Shown: positions 48,139-55,872 of the stretch, one piece after another
Layout of the letters: each line of letters opens with the position of its first letter
How positions within the stretch are numbered: the first letter of the stretch is position 1
DNA from: DATARH01 sp963778385
GTDB taxonomy: Bacteria > Pseudomonadota > Alphaproteobacteria > ATCC43930 > CGMCC-115725
Direction of reading: 5' to 3'
Length of the DNA: 64,000 bases
Assembly (NCBI GenBank): GCA_963778385.1
Contig: CAVZUA010000058.1
Location: forward strand, 1-64,000
The notes under the pieces: generated by a model
Database searches by the model: none
Told to the model about the DNA's origin: nothing
What the model saw: the letters and a program-made list of their open reading frames with translations, nothing else
Made by a program: the position numbers and the translations under genes

Positions 48139-48147
48139 CGGCAACTC

Positions 48148-49527
48148 CTAAAACCTAATCTGCGAACCAAGTACGACCGAATTACTGGTATAGCCGTAAA
48201 GCGGTAGGTTTGAAGAGACGATGTCGCGCGAGACTTGCACCATAAGCTCGATGTTGTCGGTGACCTGCAGGCCCTGGGTCAGGCCAAAGTGCCAGCGCCG
48301 GTCGGTGCGGGTGCTCGGCGAGAAGAACAGCGTCGGGCTGGTGTTGCAGCACGGGTCCGGGGCGTCATAGAACGACCACAGCCGGCTGCCGTAGATCGTC
48401 GTCTCCATCGGCAGATGGGCGAGCGGGTCGGGAGCCTCGTAGCGAATATGGTAGGCGGCCGCCACCGCGTAGCTCTGATTGGCGTAATAATCGACGCGAG
48501 TACTCTGGTTGACGTAATCGAACTCGGCCGATAGAGCCGAATTCGCCGTGATCGGCTTGCTCGCCGACAGAGAAAACACCTTGTCGTTGCCGTCGAGCGC
48601 GGTAGACGCTGGTCGATCCGGAGCGTTGCTGAACTTCTTCTGCCGAAACTCGAAGAAGCTTTTTAGCGCGATGTCGTCGAAAACAACGCCGGTGGCCTCG
48701 ATACCCGTGCCGTAGGTAAAGAAATACTGGTTCTCGCCGAGCCCCACCTCGTTGAGGATCACGTACGGCTTGAGGGTGGCTCCCTGGACGAACCCATTGG
48801 TGAATTGCGGAAAGCGAAAGCGCGGTCCCGCCGTCACTTCGCCAAAAGCGAGGTCGAGGCGGCTGACCTGCATGTAGTGGTTCATCAGCCCGTTGCCGGT
48901 GACCTCGATCGTGTCGTGATCCTGGGTCCCGAGATCGTAGGTGTACAGCAGCGAGCCGGCGCCGAAGATGTTCCAATCCGCCATCTTGACGAACTGGTTG
49001 CTGAGCAGCACCGGACCGATCGGCGAGGCGATGGTCGAAGTCGCCGGCGCGACGTTGGCGTCGGACTGGTACTGGGCGCCAAAGAAGAGCGTGCCCGTCA
49101 GGCGCGTCGGCGACAGCTGCTGGTCGATCAGCGTCAGGTACTGATTGACGCGCTGCTGCACCTCGGGTGGTGGATTGGCTGCCAACGCCTTGTCGAAATA
49201 GCTGCGGGCAACGTCGGATGAGCCCATCCGGAAATAGAGCGCGCCAAGCTCGAGATCGACGCGCGGCAAATTCGGGTTGAACAGCAGCATCCGTTCGAGC
49301 GCAGAAAGCGCCGCTTCATTGTCGCCTAGCTGCGCTGCGACATTGGCGTAGTCAAATGTCGCGTCAAGGTCGGCGGGATTGGCGAGCATCCTTTGAAACA
49401 GCTGGTCTTTTTGCGCTTCAAGCGCGGCCTGGTCGGCCCCATCGGCCCGTGCCATCCCGGCCGCTGGGATTAAAAGCAGCAAGGCAAAAAAACAGTGAAA
49501 CAAGGCGCGGCAAAACCGAAGCGACAT
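48148..49527 (-). CDS. TPR plus outer-membrane barrel protein, Slam (DUF560)-like
   Basis: Start MSLRFCRALFHCFFALLLLI with GGGGA 7 nt upstream; signal peptide ends near ARADG. Residues about 35-150 hold TPRs (DATFDYANVAAQLGDNEAAL, LELGALYFRMGSSDVARSYF). Residues about 160-459 alternate as amphipathic strands with aromatic belts (LTGTLFFGAQYQSDANVAPA, HDTIEVTGNGLMNHYMQVSR, AEFDYVNQSTRVDYYANQSY) and end in a typical outer-membrane C-terminus (VVLGSQIRF). TPR plus 14-strand barrel is the layout of Slam translocons, which deliver TbpB-like barrels to the surface, and the next gene encodes such a barrel. Alternative: a general TPR porin. Operon order is translocon then cargo. Confidence 0.7.
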   Translation of the reverse strand: MSLRFCRALFHCFFALLLLIPAAGMARADGADQAALEAQKDQLFQRMLANPADLDATFDYANVAAQLGDNEAALSALERMLLFNPNLPRVDLELGALYFRMGSSDVARSYFDKALAANPPPEVQQRVNQYLTLIDQQLSPTRLTGTLFFGAQYQSDANVAPATSTIASPIGPVLLSNQFVKMADWNIFGAGSLLYTYDLGTQDHDTIEVTGNGLMNHYMQVSRLDLAFGEVTAGPRFRFPQFTNGFVQGATLKPYVILNEVGLGENQYFFTYGTGIEATGVVFDDIALKSFFEFRQKKFSNAPDRPASTALDGNDKVFSLSASKPITANSALSAEFDYVNQSTRVDYYANQSYAVAAAYHIRYEAPDPLAHLPMETTIYGSRLWSFYDAPDPCCNTSPTLFFSPSTRTDRRWHFGLTQGLQVTDNIELMVQVSRDIVSSNLPLYGYTSNSVVLGSQIRF

Positions 49528-49553
49528 TGCTATCCCCACAGTTGCAACTTCGG

Positions 49554-50405
49554 CTAACACGACATGATAGAATAGTATCGCACCGTCTTCAACCTGATTG
49601 CAGTCTTGCGTGTTATCGTCAGCACAACAGCGGGTTCGATAAACCGCGCCGGTGCCTTGACAAGGCCGACCACCGCCAGAGTCAGCACGATCGCATGCGC
49701 CAGCGTAAAGGCGGTCAGTGTCTTGATCGTTTCGAACAGGACCCGGCCGAGTCCGTCGATCGGCACCCACCCGGCGCCGCCGGGTCGGCGCAACGCCGCG
49801 GTGACCAGCAGCACGGCGATGAACAGCAGGTGGTCATAACCGAGCAGAATGTGGTCGAAGCCGAAGCGCAGGAACTGCGCGATCTGATCGCTCAATCGGA
49901 GCGGACCGGCCTCGATCGGAATCTCGGCGTGTTCCGGCGTCAGCACCTCGCCGCGAACCTGGTCGCCCGCCGCGATGGTCAGCAAGCCCCGATGGCTCGG
50001 GTCGATGTCAAACAGCAAGCGGTACCGAAGCGTTAGCTGACCGCCACCCGGACACTCCATGGAAAACGGCAGCACCGCATACGCCGAGCCAGCGTGATGG
50101 TCGACCATGACGCTTGTTGGGATCAGCCGGCAGGATCCAACCCTATCAACCACCGTCAGGTGGCCGAAGGCATAGGCTTTGACCTCTCGCGTTTTCGCGC
50201 GCAGCTCGCCCCAGGTGATGTTCCCATCCTGATCTGCATCAAGCCCGACCACGACATCGAGATCGCGCAGCGCTATGTCCCATTGTCCGGTGACAGCGCC
50301 GGTCTTGCCGATATCGATCCGCAGGTAGCTGTCGGATGCGAGGTGGGCGTGAGCCTCGGTTCCAGCTCCCAAGAGCACCAATAACAGGATCAAATATCGC
50401 GGCAT
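49554..50405 (-). CDS. HupE/UreJ-2-like membrane protein, C-terminally truncated
   Basis: Signal peptide (MPRYLILLLVLLGAGTEAHA), then a soluble periplasmic domain with an EF-hand-like loop (DADQDGNITWGEL), then membrane helices: FLRFGFDHILLGYDHLLFIA (HxxxGxDHLLF signature), TLTAFTLAHAIVLTLAVVGL and RFIEPAVVLTI. Family members are about 370-390 residues and have further helices after the EPAV segment; here the frame turns into TRKTAIRLKTVRYYSIMSC and stops at 283 residues, so two or three helices are missing. HupE/UreJ relatives are thought to move nickel or cobalt. Its ATG overlaps the upstream HupE-like stop by 1 nt. Confidence 0.75.
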   Translation of the reverse strand: MPRYLILLLVLLGAGTEAHAHLASDSYLRIDIGKTGAVTGQWDIALRDLDVVVGLDADQDGNITWGELRAKTREVKAYAFGHLTVVDRVGSCRLIPTSVMVDHHAGSAYAVLPFSMECPGGGQLTLRYRLLFDIDPSHRGLLTIAAGDQVRGEVLTPEHAEIPIEAGPLRLSDQIAQFLRFGFDHILLGYDHLLFIAVLLVTAALRRPGGAGWVPIDGLGRVLFETIKTLTAFTLAHAIVLTLAVVGLVKAPARFIEPAVVLTITRKTAIRLKTVRYYSIMSC

Positions 50406-51061
50406 CAACCCCGCCCGGCGTGGCCGCTTACCGAGAATGCCAGCATCATCAGGCCGATGGCGGCGATCCAACTCGCTCCGGCGCGCCGTGCGACGCCACC
50501 CCAGTCGCTTTCGAGGCGACGGGCGGCGAGCAGCGCGTAACTCAGGACCGAAGCGGCGGCAACGGAACCGCCCAGCGAAAACAGCGCGACGGACAAGTCC
50601 GACACGGCGTCGGCGCTCGCGCCGCCGCAGGCCAGTCCGACCGCCAGCGCCAGAGAGATCAGCGGCACCGCACCCACCCGCAAGCGTGTAGCGCCCGCCA
50701 GGCCGACCACCATCATCAGCGCCGCCCCTGCGGGCGCCAAATTCAACCGCGTGCCGGCGAAGATTCCGGCGCCGATCCAGGCTCCAGCCAAAACAGCGAG
50801 AAAGGACGCGCCGACGACGCGTGCGCCCAGTCGCGCGTCGTGGCCGACGACGCGTGCGCCCAGTCGCGCGTCGTGAAAGCTTGTCCAGATCGCCAAACCC
50901 AGCAACAGCGCGAGCTGGTCGGGCGACGTCAGCAGGTGCGCCACCCCGGACCAGAAACCACCGACACCAAGCAACGCGGTGTGCGCGTTCGCAGAAGCGG
51001 GGATCAGATAGACGGCGAGGCTCGTGACAATGCTTTTATCCGCGGGGCGCGGAGCGCCCAC
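50405..51061 (-). CDS. HupE/UreJ-related membrane protein with internal 11-residue duplication
   Basis: About 218 codons from a GTG. The N-terminus has a weak signal (SIVTSLAVYLIPASANAHTA), then GVGGFWSGVAHLLTSPDQLA, as in HupE-type proteins that start at a periplasmic His, followed by five or six helices (LALLLGLAIW, FLAVLAGAWIGAGIFAG, AALMMVVGLAGATRL, ISLALAVGLACGG, SWIAAIGLMMLAFS). The sequence HDARLGARVVG occurs twice in a row, from a perfect 33-bp tandem DNA repeat. It overlaps the end of the next HupE gene by 26 nt and the following gene by 1 nt, so the three are translationally coupled. Metal transport is likely but untested. Confidence 0.65.
   Translation of the reverse strand: MGAPRPADKSIVTSLAVYLIPASANAHTALLGVGGFWSGVAHLLTSPDQLALLLGLAIWTSFHDARLGARVVGHDARLGARVVGASFLAVLAGAWIGAGIFAGTRLNLAPAGAALMMVVGLAGATRLRVGAVPLISLALAVGLACGGASADAVSDLSVALFSLGGSVAAASVLSYALLAARRLESDWGGVARRAGASWIAAIGLMMLAFSVSGHAGRG
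50810..50875. repeat. Perfect 33-bp tandem duplication
   Basis: Units 50810-50842 and 50843-50875 are identical. The duplication is in frame and adds 11 residues to a loop between helices of the HupE-related protein. Confidence 0.95.
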
Positions 51062-51645
51062 TCAAGCCGACGCATACCCGTAGACGAAATAGCAGCCGGC
51101 GACAGCGACCACGCAGCCGCACACGCGAATGACGATGACGCCGCGACTGCCAGCGCGCGAGCACCCCGATCGAAATGCCGGTCAGGTGAAGCGACCCGGT
51201 CGCGACAACAAAACCGATCGTAAAGGCAAGCGCATCGGCAGTGCGCGGCAATTCAACGCCATGCGCATGCCCATGCGCGATGGCGAAAACCCCGACAATC
51301 GTCAACGCCGCCTAGATCGGCAGCCGCCGTGCCGATGCCACGAGCGTGCCAGCACGACGACGGACAGGGCGATCAACAGCTCCCCTCCGGGTAGCGGTAC
51401 CCCAACCACCCCGAGCGCCCCGCCACAGGCCATGATGAGCGGGAACGCGATCGGCAGGAGCCAGATCGCCGGCGCCCCGAGCTCGGCGCCCCAGATCCCG
51501 ACGCTGACCATCGCGAGGAGATGATCGAAGCCGGTTAACGGGTGCCAGAAACCATCGGAAAGGCCGCTGCCCATGTCGGCGTAACATGCGCGTGTGCAGG
51601 AATTGTCAGGAGCCCGGTCGCCAGCAGGGCTGTCGTGACCCCCAT
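51036..51645 (-). pseudogene. HupE/UreJ nickel/cobalt permease, two frameshifts
   Basis: Three frames must be joined: MGVTTALLATGLLTIPAHAH (signal peptide, ATG at 51645), then MGSGLSDGFWHPLTGFDHLL and IWLLPIAFPLIMACGGALGV, then ALTIVGVFAIAHGHAHGVEL and FTIGFVVATGSLHLTGISIG. Together they cover a complete HupE, including HPLxGxDH and the HGHAHG metal motif. Shifts lie near 51580 and 51310. HupE secretes or imports nickel/cobalt across the inner membrane. All three HupE-type genes here carry damage or duplication, so the cluster is decaying. Confidence 0.75.
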
Positions 51646-51828
51646 CAGTGTGGTCGATGCACGGCGCAAGTTGGCTTTCCAAGCTCAAGCAATCGGGGCA
51701 TTCTTTTTGCGCGGCGATTGACAAACACGACCGCCAACAAAACCACATAAAAGTGCAGCGCTAAAGATATAGAGTGCGGTCCCCGCTTACGATACGCTTC
51801 CCAGAACCATACTCCGGAGAGGCATGTG

Positions 51829-53076
51829 ATGTTTACGCGTTTCGTATTTGCAGCACTCGCCGCCATTGCCCTTTCTGGTTATGGGCCGTCGGCCTCGGCC
51901 GCCGACCATCGTGACGCTCCGACAGTCGACGACTACAGCGCGATCGATATCAACGACGTGTTCATGTTTCGCGATCCGCCTTGCATGACGCCGATCTGTG
52001 CGAGCCCGAACCTCGTTGTCGCTTTGAGCACCCAGGCGGTCGCCGACCCGCTGTTCGGGTCATCCTATCACTTCCAGGAAAATGCGCTGTACCAGTTGAA
52101 TTTCACAACCCGGTCGGATGCGCGGTCTACCGCCCACATCGATTTCGTGTTCGGGCCCTTCGGCAACGGTCCCGCTTGCCCAACCGGGCCGGCATGTCAG
52201 ACGTTCAAAGCTTTTTTCCCCAACGATGTCGTCGTGGACGGGCTCACCACCCAAGGAACCTCGGGCGCCACGCACAGTCCTCCGGTGATTACCACCGCTG
52301 GTAACATCAAGGTATTTGCCGGGCCTCGCGAGGACCCGTTCTTCTTCGACCTGGTCGGGTTTAACCGCACGATCGGCTCCAACCCCACTCAGGTCTTGTT
52401 CACCGGCGTCGACGCTTTCAAAGGGAAGAACATCAACGCGATCGTCGTCGAGCTCCCGGTCAACATGGTCTTTCCACAGGACAAGTGTATCGGAAAGACG
52501 ACCCCCGTGTTCGCAACACCATGCGGTCTCTGGGCCGTCACTTATCTCGGCAATGTCGATGCCGATGACAACGATCGCGACCACGACCACAACAGGTCTG
52601 ACGCGCATCGGGAGCATGATCTGCGCCAGATCGATCGCATGGGCAATCCGGCGGTCAACACCGCACTGATCCCGGCGCCTCTAAAGGACGCATTTAACTT
52701 CGGCGTGCCGCAAAACGACGCCAGGGATTTCGCCGGAGCGATTCTCGGCCAGATACTGGCACTGGACAAGAAGTTCGGGACCTGCCCGCCAACGGCGACG
52801 AGCGCCGCGTCTTGCAATCCCAATGTCCCGTTGCTGGCTTCCGTCGCGGTGCCGGATATTCTGAGATTTGCTTCCAACCTGCCCGACGGCTATCCCAACG
52901 GGCGGCAGCTGGCGGACCGCACGACCGACATTTTGATCAGCCTCATACTTCAGCTTCCAGGCTTTACGGACGGTACCAGTGCTAAGACCTATTGTTCGGT
53001 ATTCCCGTTCGTCGGGCCGCCACTGCAACTGAGCAGCGGCTCGCCATTCCAGATCAACCCGCAGAGCTGTCCGTAA
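51829..53076 (+). CDS. Secreted DUF4331-family protein
   Basis: The start MFTRFVFAALAAIALSGYG gives a signal peptide ending near ASAAD; GGAGAGG precedes it. The mature N-terminus ADHRDAPTVDDYSAIDINDV is the DUF4331 signature (A-x-H-R-x-A-P...D-I-N-D-V/L), followed by long beta-rich sequence with PFGNGPACPTGPACQ and KCIGKTTPVFATPCG Cys pairs. An Asp/His-rich run (DADDNDRDHDHNRSDAHRE) in the centre could bind metal. The family has no assigned activity. It is divergent from the HupE genes and followed 50 nt later by a TPR gene; DUF4331, TPR and HupE genes commonly occur together, hinting at metal or envelope homeostasis. Confidence 0.85.
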   Translation: MFTRFVFAALAAIALSGYGPSASAADHRDAPTVDDYSAIDINDVFMFRDPPCMTPICASPNLVVALSTQAVADPLFGSSYHFQENALYQLNFTTRSDARSTAHIDFVFGPFGNGPACPTGPACQTFKAFFPNDVVVDGLTTQGTSGATHSPPVITTAGNIKVFAGPREDPFFFDLVGFNRTIGSNPTQVLFTGVDAFKGKNINAIVVELPVNMVFPQDKCIGKTTPVFATPCGLWAVTYLGNVDADDNDRDHDHNRSDAHREHDLRQIDRMGNPAVNTALIPAPLKDAFNFGVPQNDARDFAGAILGQILALDKKFGTCPPTATSAASCNPNVPLLASVAVPDILRFASNLPDGYPNGRQLADRTTDILISLILQLPGFTDGTSAKTYCSVFPFVGPPLQLSSGSPFQINPQSCP

Positions 53077-53126
53077 CGGTCAATTGAGGGCGTCGTACTG
53101 ACAGCCCCCCGGCGAAGGCGCCGGGA

Positions 53127-54252
53127 ATGAAATGGTGCACCACGGCTTGTGTTTTTGCCGCTGTGGGGCTTCTCGCATGGGGCGCGGCCCTGGCCGCGCC
53201 ATCCATCCCCGCCGACGACAATCTCGTTCTTGAAACAGGGCTGCCGACCATCGACCCGCGCATGCGCGAAATGCATGTGCTCGCGGGCCGGATGCGCGAA
53301 CACCCCGACGATCTGGCGACGGCGATGTTGTTGGCAAGCCGGCAACTGGCGATGGGGGTGGCCGAGGCCGACCCGCGCTTCATTGGCTACGCGCGCGGAA
53401 CATTGACGCGCTGGTGGCAGGACGACGCCGCCACCCCGCCGCTTAGAATTCTGCGCGCGCGGATCTTGCAGGCGCAGCATGAGTTTGCGCCGGCCGCGGC
53501 CGATTTGCGCGCCGCGTTGCGCGAAACGCCCGACGCCGCGCAGGCGTTTTTGGTGCTGGCGAGCATCGACGAAGTGACCGGAGATCTCGCGGAAGCCAAG
53601 GATGCGTGTGCGCGCTTCGCTGACCTGCGGCGCGGTTTGGCCGCCGTGGCTTGCGCCGCGAGCATCGGTTCGTTGAGCGGCGCCGCCGGGGCCAGCAAAA
53701 CCGCGCTCACCGACGCGATCGACCAATACCCGACGGCCGATTGGAACGAACGTCTTTGGGCCTATACAATTCTTGGCGAGATCGCGGTCCGCCAAGACGA
53801 TGCTGCGGCCGAACGATATTTCCAGCAGGCGCTGGCGCTCAATCGGCGCGATGTCTACGCGCTGACGGTCTACGCCGACTACCTGCTCGATCAAGGGCGT
53901 GCGGCGGAGGTTCTTCGGCTATTGCAAGGCTTCGAGCGAGTCGATGCGCTGTATCTGCGCCTTGCTCTGGCGGCGCAGGCAACCGGGGACTCCCGTTTTC
54001 CCGCTTATCGCGGCGACGTCGCGGCCCGATACGAGGCGGCGCGGCGGCAGGGGGACACTGTGCACCTGCGCGACGCTTCGCGTTATGCGCTCGAGATCGA
54101 GCACGACGGCATAAAGGCTCTCGATTTCGCTCGGCAGAACTGGTCGCCACGATCCGGCAGCAGCCAAACCCGTTATCGATTGGGTCGCGGCCACAGGGCT
54201 CGAGGACCGCGCAATCGAACGGCTGGTGCAACGCCTCGCATCCGCCGGCTAA
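53127..54252 (+). pseudogene. Exported TPR protein, late frameshift
   Basis: The signal peptide MKWCTTACVFAAVGLLAWGA is followed by TPR helices (LRILRARILQAQHEFAPAAA, LRETPDAAQAFLVLASIDEV, AYTILGEIAVRQDDAAAERY, YALTVYADYLLDQGRAAEVL). Near 54140-54165 the frame shifts: the original continues AAKPVIDWVAATGLEDRAIE and RLVQRLASAG to a stop at 54252, whereas the unshifted frame reads random sequence to 54398. About 92 % of the protein is still translated, so partial function is possible. Operonic with DUF4331. Confidence 0.75.
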
Positions 54253-54589
54253 GCATGAACAAAGCCTTCCGCCGCTTCGTTTCCTCCGACGGAAGTTCGG
54301 CGACGGGGGGCCATAGCGGCTTCCCGCGAGGGAGATGGGGCCGGTTGGGATGTGATTATACTTCGGTTTGTCTCCAACGTCCGCAAACGGGCCTTTGAAT
54401 GGGAACGTGCTGGAGCCCCGCAAGCGCGCGGACGGCGGGGGCGGACCTGGGAAGGCCGGCGGCATTGCGTGCGTGTGGCGCGCCCTGGCGCGGTCCCTGA
54501 GGGGTGGTCAGCGCGCTCGGCAGCGCGCTCGCAGTTCTGGCGGCGCACTTCGCCGGCAAGCGGCTGGTCGCACTATATTCAGTCGAGAA
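54253..54589. other. Intergenic space after the TPR gene
   Basis: No gene or recognisable remnant beyond the out-of-frame extension of the TPR gene. Confidence 0.4.
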
Positions 54590-54790
54590 TTAGCTTAGCG
54601 CTCGTGCTAGTCGGGACTTTTTCGCAATAAGCCTGCGATACAGCAGCTCGCCGGGGATCGTGGTCCGCACGCGGTGCTGCGAAGCCGGTTCGCGGGGCGC
54701 CTCGGCCGGTTTCTCTTTCTCTGGTGACTTCTCGGTCCGGATGCGGCGCAGCTCGGCCGCGATGCCGGCGTAATCATCAACGATGGCCAT
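54590..54790 (-). CDS. Small hypothetical protein
   Basis: A 66-codon frame starts MAIVDDYAGIAAELRRIRTE then KSPEKEKPAEAP. The amphipathic start and charged Lys/Glu/Pro segment suggest a soluble small protein. A broken copy of its first 17 codons is present at 57540-57596, so the coding sequence was duplicated, which supports it as a real gene. Function unknown; the family is not identified. Between 54791 and 55063 no other gene was found. Confidence 0.45.
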   Translation of the reverse strand: MAIVDDYAGIAAELRRIRTEKSPEKEKPAEAPREPASQHRVRTTIPGELLYRRLIAKKSRLARALS

Positions 54791-55063
54791 CAAGTGCCTC
54801 CGCGTGACGGGACATCATTTTCGCCGCTCGCACCTCTTCGCAAGCTGCAAGCATGCCCAAATGTTCCCGGCGGCGCGATGAACGGCACGGGCTTGGGCGC
54901 GGGCGTTCGAGACTTGATGCGCCGGCCGCGACAGCGGCAAGCGATCGGTCGTGATCGTTTGCGCAGCAGCGCGGCGAGGCCGCCTTGTCGTCGGAGGTAA
55001 GGTCGCTCATTGAATCGCGAGCAGTCTTTCACGCGAGCTTACGCTGAGGACACTTGCGGAGGC

Positions 55064-55872
55064 TCATTTAGCGAGAAAGATCCGGCGTGCCGTATGAGAG
55101 ATCCAAAACCGACGAGTGCTCAAAAGATCCATTCCCAGCAGCATATCCACCCCTCTGAAGCGGACATTCGATACGACGATGCCGGGGTCTGAAATAAGCA
55201 GATCGCCGATCCTCAATTGCGAGAATTGATGAATGTGGGAGCCGATTTGCTCGGCAGCGGCGCCCCGGACAGTAACCGCTCGATCCCTTGCCAGCACGCT
55301 GTCCGTTACCCCGAGTTCCGCCGCAGTTTTGGCCGTGAGCGTGGTGACTTGCGTGCCCGTATCGATCGCTGCGGTGATTTTGCGGCCGTCGAGTTGCACC
55401 GGGAATTGCAGGAGCGCGCCGGGCAAGCCGATCACTTCGAGCGTCTCGTAAGATCTAGGCCAATTCGGTGGGGTATCGCAGGCCCCCTGCTGATACAGCA
55501 CTGCTCGGCCTTGCGGCATATCGAAATCAATATCGAATTGACCCAGGTTGTCTCTGCCGAAAAGGCCATCGGCAGGTAAGGCGGTGATCGGCGGAATTAC
55601 CCTGACCCGCAACGGCGGGGGTACCGCGACGCCATTGATCGCAAAACATCGGAGTTCGACTTCGCGAGTTGGCGCCGAATTAGCGACACCACGCATTTGC
55701 CGTGAAAATTCGACGTTGGGCGTTTCGGCCCCGATGCGTTCGGCGGCCGCTCCGGTTAACACGGTCTGCTCGGCACCGGTATCAAGAACCAAGGTTACCG
55801 GCTTACCGTTCGCGGACCCTGTTACCAAGGGCACTCGGTCAAGGATTTTGACAACGATGCTGCCTAGACCCA
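55064..55872 (-). pseudogene. Retropepsin-like aspartic protease, start removed by IS1111-type copy B
   Basis: About 269 codons remain from LGSIVVKILDRVPLVTGSAN. Two aspartyl-protease half-domains are visible, each with a DTG: GKPVTLVLDTGAEQTVLTGA and GRKITAAIDTGTQVTTLTAK, plus GLFGRDNLGQFDIDFDM and GVDMLLGMDLLSTRRFWI. Two tandem DTG domains in one chain are a known bacterial arrangement (PF13650-like), often periplasmic. The signal peptide and start are lost; the frame now continues into insertion-sequence DNA and would start there (MLEALCRSS). Confidence 0.75.
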
